64,000 bases of DNA, from NCBI GenBank assembly GCA_023974075.1, contig CM043797.1:12262178-12326177 (forward strand), written 5' to 3'. Origin of the DNA: Chaenocephalus aceratus. Lineage: Eukaryota > Chordata > Actinopteri > Perciformes > Channichthyidae. A program made the translations under genes and the position numbers. The number at the start of each line of letters is the position of its first letter. Positions within the stretch are counted from its first letter, which is position 1. Below the pieces are notes generated by a model that saw only the letters and a list, made by a program, of their open reading frames with translations, was not told the DNA's origin and made no database searches. This document shows positions 31,801 through 45,800 of the stretch, piece after piece.

Positions 31801-33711
31801 TTTATTGATGTGTATCCCCCCTGTAACCATAAGTCTGTTTCCATTGGTGTCAATCACATTTCTTTTTAAAATCACTAATATACACATTAGTTCCCAGTCC
31901 CTTCCCACAATCAAGCAGGCAGTTACAAGATTGAAGCCGTTTGGGTGCATAGTGAGACAGTCACATACAGAGATACTGTCACAGGAAGAGGAAAAAATAG
32001 AAAACAAGAAAACAAACTTAAAAATATATATCATATCATTTCATATAAGAACAATGCACACCACAGGTAATCCTCCGGAAAAAAACCATGATTGCAACAT
32101 CAACTATACAGGCATACAAAGACAATACTGAGAGAGAAAAGAGGATTCTAGGATTCAGTTTACTTGTTTGTGTCATTCTCTACCTGTAAAAACACACAAG
32201 TTAGCCTTTTTATTTTGTTTGTAAAAACCAGCTCTCCAAGCCTTGTCTTTCTGTGTGTCTCCGTCTGCCTGCACAGCCCTCCAGCTCCAAGTTGTCTTCA
32301 ATTGGCTTTGATCCAGGGCCGGCACTTGCTTTTCTGTCTACCCATACATCTGAACATCTAGATTGTTTAAGTCCCCAACATATTAAATAAACTATCCACC
32401 AGATTTATTTTCTAACAATCCCCAAATTTGTATATTCAGGGTCAGAAAACTTCGTATAAGCTACATTCTCTCTCATTGGGGGCCCCCTGGTGGCAGATGG
32501 GCCCTCTCTATGGTGCTCCTTGTATTGTTAGTGCCCCTAGACCGGCCCTGTGTTGATCTATCAGACTGTTACGCTTTATGACCAGCAAAGCCAACAGCTG
32601 CTCCAAAATATGTGTGTGTACATCATACCTACATTAGTTTTTCAAGTCATTTTTCTGGTGCTCGGTTTTTGCTACAGATAATTTGTGCAAAAAAACAAAA
32701 ACAAACAAATGTCATCGCCCTCTGTCACTAAATCAAAGCCATGTATGGGAAAAAAAGCTTCCAGGATACATTCAACTATGTAACACATGTCAATATTTAA
32801 TCTACCAATGTTTGCTGTTTCCCTATTGATAAATGGTAGTGGTTGTGTGTTTGTCGGGGGGAAATGTTATCACATTCACTTAGTAAGGGTTTAGAGTAGG
32901 TTTTGTGTGATGTGTTTGAGCTGGGGGTCTGTGCACACCTCCCCCTCCCCGACTCTTTCTCACAGTGTGCCTGCAAACACGACTCATGACCGCTAAGCTA
33001 AGAACCCCAAACTGACTCTTCCCTGGGAAAACAAAAGGTGAATTAAAAACATCTATTCTTATATATATATATTTAAACTGTATATGTATATTTTGTCTGT
33101 TATCATAACAAAGAACGGAAAGTAAATAATTCATGATTTCATTTTTTTTCTCATTTGTTGTTTCACTATACATTTTAATCGGTACAAAGAACCTTCATAT
33201 ACAGGCAATCTATTGAGAGGAAAAAAGAAACAAAATAAAAACACCAATTCTTTTTTGAGAGAAACCATCAGAAACTGCATGAAGGACACCTGCAAGATGA
33301 AAATTAGTACTGTCGTGTCTGGTGTGCCGGTTTGATGATGGCCACTCAAATACATTTAAATGTTGTTTGATTTGCCTTTTACTTAAAAAAAAAAGAAAGA
33401 AATAAAACGTCTGAAGAATTGTTATACATCTTGATCTGAAGAGAGTTGTATTGATAATTACAGAGAAATCTGCAGAATTACATTTTCCGTAATGCAAAAA
33501 TGGCAGATACATCACCTTTTGAAAAGAAATATGATCAAAAAGAGCTCTATAGTACAATAGTAGTAGCAGTAGTAGCAATATTTAAGGATTGTTTCGAACA
33601 AACCAGTAAATGGAGTTTGGATGTACGCAAATGATTTTAACAATAGCATATGTTATTGGTCAGTAGTATGTTCCCCCTCTGTGACTCCACAGCGCCCCCT
33701 GTAGGCTCGTG
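31801..33711 (-). other. aplp2: Probable aplp2 3' UTR
   Basis: Sequence after the aplp2 stop. Minus-strand AATAAA signals lie at 32404-32409, 32209-32214 and 31801-31806; which one is used cannot be told from sequence. No transposon was recognised in the stretch, which fits a retained UTR. A 155-codon plus-strand frame here looks accidental. Confidence 0.4.
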
Positions 33712-33813
33712 TTAGATCTGCATCTGCTCCAGATATTTGTAGGTGGGGTTCTCGTAGCCGTGGTTCTGCATCTTGCTGAGGTGGCGTTCCTCTGGTGTTA
33801 GCATGGGGTCAAC
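33712..33813 (-). CDS. aplp2: aplp2 exon 18 (cytosolic tail and stop)
   Basis: [20 protein letters not shown], then [13 protein letters not shown] and TAA at 33712-33714. GYENPTY is the endocytosis and PTB-adaptor (Fe65, X11, Dab1) site; the VTPEE-type Thr motif is present as LTPEE. Confidence 0.98.
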   Translation of the reverse strand, partial: VDPMLTPEERHLSKMQNHGYENPTYKYLEQMQI

Positions 33814-36800
33814 CTGTGAGACAAGCACACTGTTAATGGCTGACCTAAACAGGGGCACCATCACACCATGCCATCCTTTTGAAAGGGGCCCTATTATGCT
33901 ATTTCAAATGTTCCCTTTTCCCTGTAATGTGTGATATCGTTTGTTGTGGATGTAAATGCTCTGCAAAGGCTAAAATAGCAACTTCTATTGGCTAGCAGTC
34001 CTAAACACTGTAGGCTAAGGGGCAGGACATCTCTAAGTGGTTGACTAATCACAACAGAGCCGGCCAGCTAACCGATCAGAGCAGACTTGGTTCTGGTTTT
34101 AAGACCGAGGGTAAAAAGAGGTTCAGCACAGGCCATATGACAAAAATAAAGAGCTTTTTTTAACAGTAAAGCATGGAAACATGTCTCAATAGAGACCCAA
34201 AATACAAATATGAAGCTGAACATTTGCATAATATGTCCTCTTTAATTTACAGTCTTTCTGTGCATATTTGTCTTTGTTATATTGTTATCTTTATTTGTTC
34301 TTTCCGTTTTAAAATATATAAATATTTAGGAATTATATAGTTTGAATGAAAGAGTTGACGTAAATGTTCTTAGATAATATTCTTTCATGCTAAAATGTTT
34401 ATATATTTTTCAATAGGAAAAAAAGTGATAGTAAAGTATCACTATAATTAATATAGACATTCCAAGAACAGATGAACAAAAGCATGTGTAAGCAAATGTA
34501 AATGTATGTTAACTCCTGCACTCAAACAAGGTCAGAGTGCACTTACAACTTGCTGTGTGGATCGTATGCAAATGCTGCAGGGACAATGATCTAATTTGCT
34601 TGACATCGACCCCCTTTACATAACCCCTGACGATTCTATTGAAATCTGACACCAGGAATAAGACTGATCGCACTTCTTTGAGATCCAGGTAACAGGTGCC
34701 TTACCTCCACAATGCCGTGACTGATGGTGCCGTATTGCCTCTTCCTCAAAAGCACCAGACTGATCATAATCACGGTTGCTATGGCCACCGCGATCACCAG
34801 CAGGCCGATCAGCGCAGTGCTGCCGAAGCTGAAGTCCTCTCCCAGGGGGCGGTAGGTCTCCTAAGGGGAAACAGGTGGGAGAGCAACAACAATACTGTCA
34901 GACACAGCAGAGGTACACATCAAGACATTGTACACATATACTATCTAGTTATCTTGATCAGGTATTTTTTCATATGCTGAATAGATTTTCAAATTCTTGT
35001 TATCATGCTGCTATATGACCATTTTGAATAAAGCTCCCGCCCAGACACCTGAAAATGTATTTCAAGTCTGACTCTCATATTCATTTTTTCTATTATGACC
35101 AATGATCATAAACACATTAATATCCACTTTTACGATTTGTAGTATTGCAATTGCACATCTCCATATTATCTTGATTATGATCAAATGATGCTTCAATCTC
35201 AAATGGCACTAAAACATAATTGGAATCACTTTACCCTACATTATGTTAAGAAAAAAACGTTTTATTGCATCACACATAAAGCACATAATGAGGCATTTTT
35301 AAAATCAGGTTTTCTGTTCCATTTTCTTTTATGAAAGCAAGCTAGACAGCTTGTGCGAGTAATTCCTGAGGATATCCATAATTATCCCAACAATGGATAT
35401 TCCTTATATTCAATTTATTTCAAGGATTTATATATTCTCCTCCCCAGCTGACGTATATTATCTTTTTGTGTTTGCTGCTTATTGTCTAACATGCACAAAG
35501 TGGATTTGCAATGATGCGTAGGTTACTTCAATAGCTACAGTAAATGTATTTCAAATGCACGCCTGTCTTTGTTTACTTTCAGTCCGACTCAAAGAGAAGT
35601 TTGATTGTTGCGGCGGGCTCGCACTCCTCGGCCGGATCAATAGTGTTCTTGCTTGAATCTGTGTTGCCAAATATCTACAGCGAAGGCTATGAGTAAACTG
35701 TTCTCAGGATCAATAGTCATAATAGAACAAACATAAGAGCAGCTCTACACGTACAAGAATTTCCCTTTAAAATATAAGCCAATGTAAGACATGACTGACT
35801 CGTGATAGTGTGTACACATGCATGAAATGTGTCTTTGTGGAAGATCATTTTCCAATTCAGTATAAACACACAACCACAGTCACCTACACTCACAATGTAA
35901 TCTGGCACATATGACACAAACTAATCATATGTGAAGCCACTTTTCTTACTGCTCATTCTCACACATAAACCGAGCACACTCAGCTTGTGTGGATTCACAT
36001 TCATCATAATGACTTGAGATATTCAATGTGTACATTCCAATACAGTCACATAACAAACATGCACTCATGCAGAAATAACCAAAACATATTAGTCTAAACA
36101 GAAACAAAAAGTGGATTTGGGATCTTTTCCAAAGCTGTCTTTTTTAAATTATTTTTTATTCAGCTGCAGTACCGGTATATTTGCACACTCCCACACTCCC
36201 TCCTTCTTTCATCTTCTCCCCACTACTCGTAACTACAGTTCCCCAGAGAGCCCTGTGGAGGGCACCGCTGTACTCACCAGCTCATCATCATGCATAACTC
36301 TGACTCTCTCTGCGCTGTAAATCACTTCCTTAACATCCAGAGACTCATCAATCACCTGTCAACACAGACAGGGGAGCCCAGGTTACGCAAAGTGTGTGAG
36401 AGATCGTATGTGTGTGAGATAGATAGTGAGAGGAAGAGAGGGAGAGATAGGCAGGCGGAGAGCAAGAGGGTGTGAATGTGGAGCGAAGTAAACTGTAGAG
36501 ATTATCCGTGTTTGTGTGATGATACACTCGGAGCTGTCTTGTACAAACTGGGAGGAGGAGAGAGGGGGGGGGGGGGTTTGCAGGCATCAACAACAGACTT
36601 TCCCCTCGGCACACAGTTTACTTTCATTATTGAGAGCTCTAGTCTAAAGAAGAAGCGCTGTGAGTGGAAGTGGGTGTGTTCAGGAGGCAGAAACAAAATC
36701 TGCTGTTTGTAGAGACAGAGCAGTCCAGAGTCGCACGGCAACAAAGGATGGCGTTTAGTCGCCATTTGTTATTTTTAAAACCTCAGATTGCTCCGTCTTA

Positions 36801-39800
36801 GAGGACTTCAAAAAACAAAACGAAAGAAACATGCATGCATTCAAAAACTGGCATATTTACACACACAAGTACACAGCTTTGCAGTTGGTGTTGGATTAGC
36901 ATGCGAAACACAGCATTCTGCAGCCAAGCAACGATAAACAGAAAAACACAAGAAAGAAAGGTGTGTCTGGCAAATAAAAAACGTAGCATGCGACGTGTGG
37001 CGATAACCTGGATAAGGGTTGGTTTGCAGGCCAAAGGTAAACATGCAAAAGCACTGTGTACTTTTTTGAAACTGTAATGATATTTAACACAGGGAATACA
37101 TTTGAATATTTAACACTATTTCTCCTGCTTTGACAATTCTGCTCTCAGTTTGCGCGTTGTAGAAAAAGCTTTGAAGCACAAATAGAACGATGAAGCGGCA
37201 GCGAAGCTCTTACCACATTGTTGCTGATCTGGGTTTGCTGTTGATGATTCTCTCCTCAGCACCTATCAGACCATCTAAACCAGACATGGCGGAGCCTGCG
37301 GGAGGTAAAGGAGCACCGTCAATAACAGCAGAGCAGCACAAACTAACACACACACACACACACACAGGGATGGGTACTGATGGTGGACAGCTGCACATAG
37401 ATATCCAGCTCTATTCCTCACCACTGTCACCAGTCTCCTCACTGCCCTGCTGACAACAAAGCCCTTTCTTCCATTCAGCACAGTGCGAGCATTGTGACGC
37501 CAACACCATCCTGACCATACTTTTTCTACAAAGGCCCCTCAAAGTAGTGCTTAGCATGCTCTATAAACATCCATTGACTTATTAAAGAGGCCCTATTCTG
37601 CTCATTTCCAGGTTCATATTCGTATCTGTACTGTGACATGTCTCCATGCTTTAATGTCCAAAAAGGTCTCTATATTTCTCATTCTGCCTGTGCTGCAGCA
37701 CCTCTTTTCACCCTCTGTCTGAAACCAGAGCCTAGTCTGCTCTGATTGGTTAGCTGGCCAGCTCTGTGGTGATTGGTCAACTGCTTAGAGATGTCCCGCC
37801 CCTTAGCCTATCACGTACAATGTGTTGGAGCACTAGCCAATAGAAGCGCTAGTACTAAATACTAATAGTGATATCACTATGTTAAGGAAGTAAACAATGG
37901 AGGCTTTTCAGGCAGGAGTGTGTGGAAGAGAAACTAGCTCTGGAAGGACACTTGGGGATTTGAGTCTTTGGAGACCATTTACATGCACACAAACCTATAT
38001 AACACACTACAGGAAAGGGAAAAGCACAATAGGGGCCCTTTAAATAAGACTGTTCTTAACAATTACATCCTGGATTTGAAATACCCTTCACTTATCTCCA
38101 ATGTGATGGCCAGAACTCAGCATCAATGTCGTTTCTCATCAAAAGATCCCTTGAGTTTTGACAGATGATCATTCAAAGACTGGGCCAGATAGTGGAATAT
38201 GCTTGTTGGACTGATGGTTTTGAAATAGGCATAGGATCTATTAATATACACACTAGATATGCCATGAATAAATCAGGAAGTGAGAGAAAAAGCGGGCCAG
38301 TGATGGCAGCGTCCTAAGCGATGTACAGCAGCGAGGACTCCACCGTCTGCTTATTGTCTGCTAGTCAGCCAACGCCACACACTAAAGATTGGTACAATTG
38401 CCTTAGGGTTAAGTGAGGAACAATGGTGTGCGGTTACGAATGGTTACTCAAGCTGGAGTGACGTCTGCAGCCCCGGCAGGTTATCAGACGGTACAGCAGT
38501 GTGAACACAATGCCACGCAGCACAATGGGTGTGGCCTCTATGGGAGCAATGACTTCTCCTCTGCATTGATTTGAAAAAGTGCTGATGAAACAATTCGTCC
38601 ATTAATTGATCAGTCATCGACAGAGCAATTGAACACATGTCAGTATTCGCTGTGTCCGAATGTTGAAATTCTTGCTGATTTTCTTTCTTATTTTCCTATA
38701 CTAGTACTGGGATCACATTGTAGAAAAACAAGAAATCGATGTGTACACCCGTGCAATTCAGTTATCATTGGGTTAACATAATATCACCATTTGATCTGCT
38801 GTGTATCACAATAGACACATATTTCTAAAGGTAATGATTCTGTGATACTGAATAGTAGCCTACATTTTGGGACAGTTTTGCACTTTTTCTCTAATACTGT
38901 ATCAATTTAAAACAGCTATATTTAAATCATGCAGTGTAGTGACTTCCAAGTTTAAAGGGGCCATATTATTCCCATTTAGTTTTCAATGCTATTGATTTAG
39001 GTCTCTGTATGCTTTTTAGTACAACAGTGCTGTCATGTTGGTTTAATTTGTATATTTAAATGTTTATCCAAAGCCATATTTTTACACATTTGATTTATTT
39101 TCAACGGTGTGCCCCCTGAGGAGCTCTGGATCAAACAGCAGGGAAGGGTGGACTGTGCATCCATTTAAAAATAAAGAAAATCCATATCTATTTTAGATTC
39201 AACTATTAGATTAAGGTGTCTTTGTGTTCACTGAGTAAGGCCACCAGGTTAAGTCCGGATCAGACAAAAACAGGTGACGTCACCAAAGCCGCTGTCTCAG
39301 ATCTTGGGAGGACAAATTGGGCCACATTTAGATGGGGCTGTAGGTCAGCGGCAGGAACACGGAAGCCGCAGACAGGGCCACTAAATCACACCGCTCCCGT
39401 CAGAAAGAGGGCGACTGATGAGGGGAATGAGTCTGAGGGAGGAGGAATAATTAAGGGGTGGTTTGACAAATGTATACTGAGGACAGGCTGACAGCCACAC
39501 GCGACTGAGAGGAGGCTGGAACCAAACCCACCAGACTTTAGATGCCACTGCTTGACTTTTCAGCATGAGGTGATAATCCCAGTATAATGAAAGCATAAGA
39601 GCAACTGAAAAACCCAAACACGCAGCCAGTATGAGTCAGCGGAGAAAAAAGAGAAAAGGAACTACCAGATGGCATTTGATAAAATATAAATGGTGGTAGA
39701 GAGAGGAAGGATACCAGAGCCCGAGGGAGAGGAGAAGGGTGGAACAAAATAGTAAATGAGGAATGAGGTGGGAAAACAAGACGCAACAGAGGCACCAACC

Positions 39801-42800
39801 TTTCTTGAAGGCACGTGGGGGGTCTGATAGATCGCCTTGGCATTAGAAGAGCAACAGAAAAAAAAGAAAAGGGGGAAAGGAAGAAGAGAGTTAACTTAGG
39901 TGAGAAGAGAAAAGGATTATCAAGCTGTGTTAATTGATTCAGGAAGAGAGTTCAGCAGGGAAGTGTCCGACATTTCTTTTTGAGAGAAAGGGAGCCATTT
40001 CAAAACTGTCTGGCTTTGTCTGAGCCCTCTGGGGTGCTGGCATGTATATGAAACGTTCCTCTGGGGTTGACTGGTGATGTGCCTCCTTCCATAGTGCTGG
40101 AAGCTTTCCATCACTTGTTTCTCTCCTTGAGGGTTCATCTTTTGTTTGGTACAAATGTGACAAAGAGAGCCATAACTGCTCATTTCTTTCCTAAGCTTTT
40201 GGCTCCAGCTCAGCACCATTGTGGCATTTATCTGAGTGTCAGTAGTGCTGCGTTGAAGGCAAGACCACGGGGGAACTGTGCAGGCAGGCACAGATAAACA
40301 CCATGGCTCCACAGCACATTTGCATCGCCATTAAACACATTGTAAACCTCACTGTGCGACCAGTTCTGGCGTGCTTTGTCGCCAATGTCCTCAGACTGAC
40401 TTATGTGTTGGGGCTTTCGTCCTGCACCCAGAAGCTGTTCACGCGCTGCCTGTGTGTTGAGGGCTGGAGCCCGCTCACCTTCTGTTCTGGACGGGAGCCC
40501 AGGGATTTGACCTGGACGGGCCGGTTAGGGTTTCCCCTCGGACACGGTGACCTCACGCTCTCCTCTTCCTCCGACGACGAAACGGTGACATCTGGCTGCC
40601 ACTCAGGAGATGGACGACAGGAACTGGTCCATGTCGGCTTTCTGCTCCTGGAGAAGCTCGTCTGCAGAAAAAAGGGAAATTAGTATGAGACGCCTTGGCA
40701 CATGTGAAACACCTGTAACCCTGGGACACGGCAGCAGAGCCAGTTTCACTCAATTATTGTTGCTGCAGACGTCGGTTCCCATTCCTGCTAACGGCTAATT
40801 AGTAATATTCCGAGAGCTATTTTCCATGTAAATCTGCACATCTCCCAACAGGAGGCTGCCATGGTGACCCAGTTCTGTCACTGCACCCTTTAATGCCCTG
40901 CAGCAAACAAAAACAGACTTGTAGCACTGGAAATATATTATATATATATATATATAATATCAAATACAGGTTCCAGAGTATTACATCTCCTTGCACAAAC
41001 TCATACTGAGATAAAAAAAAAACATTAGACTCTGATAATTGGTTTAGAGACGGCACTAAAGCCCTTCTAACGGTTCCTTCTATATTTTTGTCTGTTTGCA
41101 CCAAATCTAAGAAAGAAATATCACAGAGTCAGAGGAGATGTAATATATCTGGCACATGTGTGAATTTCATCAGTGTTTTCATTTCACTTTATTTTTATAA
41201 CACCCTTCCTCCTCAAAGCCGCCTCTGGGCTTTCGACTGAACACGACTCACCAATTTCATCCTGAATCTCCTCGGCAACATAAGGTACTTTGTAGAGGAG
41301 AGATAGACTCTGGTTCATCCGCTCGTCGATCAACACGCAGGTGGGTCGTCACCTGGGCTCGTGAAACAGACAAACAGGAAGTTATGTAACCATAATCCTG
41401 CTTTAGGAGGACATCAAAGTGAAAGTACTTTCCTGTATGGGAATGATGTTGGATAATTCAAAAGAAAAATAAAGACATCAAGACTTTTAATGACAATCGT
41501 GCCATTTACTTCCAGAACAGAGGAGATGTACTGTCTTAAACCAAGGAGTTGTCTTAGTTTATCAGTGATAAACACATTTTAATGATATAAGAACAAACCT
41601 CACATCGGAGACATGGGAATTGTTTTGATTAAATACTTAAAATGAAAAGTCATTCATTAAAATTGATGGATCATTTTATAGCGTTTGACAAATCCATTAA
41701 ACTGAAACATCGTTTCGACACTAATCCAGTGACAACTAATTACAGAGTGATTTGGTCTCAAATGTTCATCCCGACAGTATTTATTCACAAGCTTACATGA
41801 ATGAAGCAGAAAATACACCCTTATCCCGGAAAACCCCTGAAATTCTCTCGAGTTTATTGATTTACTGCAGAGGTTCTATCGCAGAATACAGTCTGGGCTC
41901 CTCTGGTTGGAGATTTGCAAAGGGAGGCAGGAAAAGCGTGGTGGTGCGGTGAGATAACAGAAGTGAGAAGAGCAGAAGAAGAAAATCAAGAAGATAAGAA
42001 GGTATTGTGTCTAGAAGCTTAATTTAGTAAACAACATGTCATGATGCATGTGCAAAACAACTAAATCAGTATGAATAGACTGTATAATTGCATAAATGTA
42101 ATAAATTACTATAGTAGACATTTTGTGGAGCGGGAGTTAGCCTCGAAAATAAATGTTCTAAAGGAAGAGAGTTGTTCTTCTTCTCAGATGTAAACAGAAG
42201 TGTCAGAAATGTGCTTTCTACTCTGGAATTTTTTCTGAAAATGAACTCGTACGCGCACGCACACACACAGCCAGCCACCTTGCAGACATAAAAAAGTTGC
42301 TGCATGTAATATTCAAATCAGTGTTGAAGCTCTGCACCGCTGTGACAGGATCCACTGCCTGTCAGACCACCACCACATCACACGTTGGGTAAAGCAACAC
42401 ACTCTTTTCCTTCCAATAATAATTTCTCCCGTCTCTGTAACCGTCTCTGTGAGGTTTAGAGACCTTAGTTCCACATTCCGCTGCCAGAGTGGTTGGCAGA
42501 ATAAAACTAGCAGCCACTAAAAGCCCACCAGCTTTTGGCAGGTTACTGGTGTTTATTTCAAACCCAACTCTGATGGCTGACTGTGTTTTGATCTGCCTAC
42601 ACATAGCTGCAGTGCACCGGAGCCAGCAACAGATGGCAGCACCTTTCAAAAGGAAAAGCATTACGCAGCCCCTGTGGCACCTTCATGTTGATGTTTGACA
42701 AACAATCCGGATTTTAAAAACGACATGTGTTCGGAGTATATCTTGTTATTGTATCAAGGAACCTCGCTCATAGAGATGAGGCTTTAAATACATATCTATA

Positions 42801-45800
42801 ATCCCAGCAACTGTTACATAAAGCACAGCCTCCTGTTTACAAATCATTATGTTGTAAACAGTTGCAAATACTACATTAAGATTTGAACGTGCTGCAGGAC
42901 TGGCTGAGCGAAGAAACACAGAGGAACTCGGCTGCACAAATGAACATTGTGAGAGCACAACAATAGATTTGTTTCCCATGACTGAGCAGAGAGGCTCCCC
43001 ACCTCCCAGATCCCACCATTCATCTAAATAGTAACCCTCCAGGTCCTCTCCCTGCCTCACTATGTTGTTTCATCCATCTGTAACGTCGGAGGATGGCTTT
43101 AAGCGGAGGGCACTCACACAAACAGGAGAGTACATCTAACAGAGCAGCTTCCAGCCAAATCCCCGAGTCCGGCGTTACACAAGACCTGCGCAATGTTAAT
43201 CTTCGGCTGGGGCTTAAGTGAATGAAACAAGCCGCCCTCCCTCTCCGTCAGACGAGCCACTCCTCCCGGGCTTCGACTCAGAGAAACACACTCTTTCTAC
43301 CTCCTACACACTTCGAAGACAGGGCAGCGAGGAGCAGGCTGAGACGTCGTTAGGCTGAGACATCACTCCCTGTCTGAGTGTGAGATCTCACAGAATGAGG
43401 TTTCATATCTACTGGCAGTAATGCTCAGAACGGATGCAAAACTCTAATTATTGACAGGTAGCAATTAACCACATTGATTATACAGAGCTGAAGGACCTCA
43501 AAGTGGATGATCAATAAATGGTACAAATCTGAGATAATGTATTCCAACAGAAATGTCAAACAGCTGGTTTCAGATTCTGAGATGTAAATGGAATATATCG
43601 GGTGTTTTGATGGTTGATTGGACAAAACTAGCAATGGGACTCCTTGGGCACTAGAAGCCTATGAGTTTCATTTTCACCATCACAACACTGACCTGGGACT
43701 TCATCTGAGCAGCCTTCTCAGGATCCACAGCCAGGACGTGCTGGTAGTGGCGGATGGTGTGCTGGCGGTCTTTGTTCTCGGCGCGCACGTAGCGTCTCAG
43801 GGCCTGCAGGATGCGGTGGGGCTGAGCGGGACATGGAGTGGGAGGACCAGCGGTTATTAGAAGTGGCAGGTGGTGAAACAGCCTCATAACCATTTCTGTG
43901 TACCATGATGGATGGATCTGATGAAATAATCCTGTTTTGTGTTGGTATCATTTACATGACGGCAATTTCTTCTTGTGTCAATCCCTTCAGATTTGTTATT
44001 TTATTCCAATCATGGCAATTATTATGAAACCAAACATGTAGACTTCAAGTCGTTTTTGCAGGCCATGATGGAAAGGAGTACATTTTCAATCACAGCTGCA
44101 TACTCCAAATAACATGAAACTAAAAACACTATCAAAGCTCAACACAACAATCGACCATCAGCGAAACAGGTTACCTGACATCCTCATAGTCTAATTATTC
44201 TTTCTTTATATATGTTCATCCAGGCCTTTAAATCATTTGGTAAAGGATTCACCGCTTTAAAGGGGACCTATCATGCAAAATGCACCTTTGTACGTCTTTT
44301 ATACATGAATATGTGTCCCGGTGTGTCAGGGAACTCACCAAGTGTCAGGAAACACAACCCTCTCTCTTTTCCTCCATACCCTAATCTCTATAAACGGGGC
44401 TGCAATGGATCTGATACAGACTGATACAGATTTGAAAATAGTCTGACGTCAGTGACGAGGAGCTCCGCCTATATGGCCAACTCTCCACCAATCAGGGGAA
44501 TGAGAGTGGCATGGTAACAGCATGGTAACATGAACGCTCGTAACTCGGCCCCTCCTTTGCAGGGGGGCGTGGTCAGCTGCAGCATGCAAAGACAGGGTGG
44601 AGGAGAGCAAAATAGAGCGAAATGAGGCATGGCTAAAATGCATGATCTGTTTGGTATTTTGAAAAAGAAAATGTATAAATAAATAGACCTTATAGGTATG
44701 GCCCTACAAATATTATTCAATTATAGCATGATAGGTCTCCTTTAACTTCAGAGAAACACATCTGCTTTAAAGAAGTCTGTGCAAACTGATGCTCGTCCTC
44801 TGAATTTAAAATAATATTTTTGGTATATGTTCTGGTATTTTGCTTTATGCACAACTAAATAAGTCTGTCATTCAATTCATCTTTACGCTTGAACAGCCTC
44901 GACTCATTTAAGAGTGTATTGGTTGGTTCTCGGGATGTGCATTATGCAAATTCTCACTGCTCATTACTTCACGCAGCGTCCACACGGCGACGTGCGTTGA
45001 AGCTTGCCGGTGGGCGTGTCTGAAGCTCGACCAACAACCAATCACATGAATCTCCCGCCCCGGACACACAAGCACGCGGTTTGATTGGCTAGAGCTTGTA
45101 CTGGCATATGATTCGATTGGCTGACGCTTCCGCCGAAGCTTCAAAAGTTGAACATTGCTCAACTTTTGAAGCGAGCAACACGAGCAAAGCGAAGCGACGC
45201 TCCCACAATGCAGTTCGGCAAAGCGTGACGTCACCCCATTCAAAGTGAACGGGCAGAAGCGGTGAAGCTTCAACGCACGCCGCCGTGTGGACGGGCCGTT
45301 AGTGTAAATAAAGGTTTAAAGTTACTCATATATGTGTTGCCTCACATCAACACAGTCATTTAAATGGCAAAATCAATCAATCAATTTTATTATAAATAAA
45401 GGATTATTATTATATCAGTCGCAGCTTCAGTAAACCAGTAAATGATGAAACAATATGACCCAAAAACTGAAGATAAAAATATGTGTTATCTTTCGCAAAT
45501 CCTTCACACATCTTAGCTTTGATGGCATCCGACATGACATTAAACCTCCTGCAGCACCTTCTGAAATAGCACCACACCACAGATGATGCAAAGACTAATT
45601 TCCGAGGTGTAACAGAAGCAGGATTAGAAATGACTGCTCTCAGTTCAGGTTATAAAACATATGTAAATCTTCCTGTTTGGGGGACAAGAGAAGCCAGCAG
45701 CACCCAGTGCCTCATTCTGTGCTGGCAAAGGATAACAAGACGATTAGATAAGAGGAATACAACAAACCAACATAGGGTTTGTCAAATATGATTGACATAG

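Noticed and set aside
31664..32131. 155-codon plus-strand frame after aplp2
   Set aside because: Low-complexity, no motif, lies antisense to the probable 3' UTR.
34705..36355. Abeta peptide / APP identity
   Set aside because: The juxtamembrane sequence lacks Abeta homology; the linker and tail wording is that of APLP2.
44908..45273. 121-codon minus-strand frame
   Set aside because: Lies across a MITE with inverted ends; no homology.
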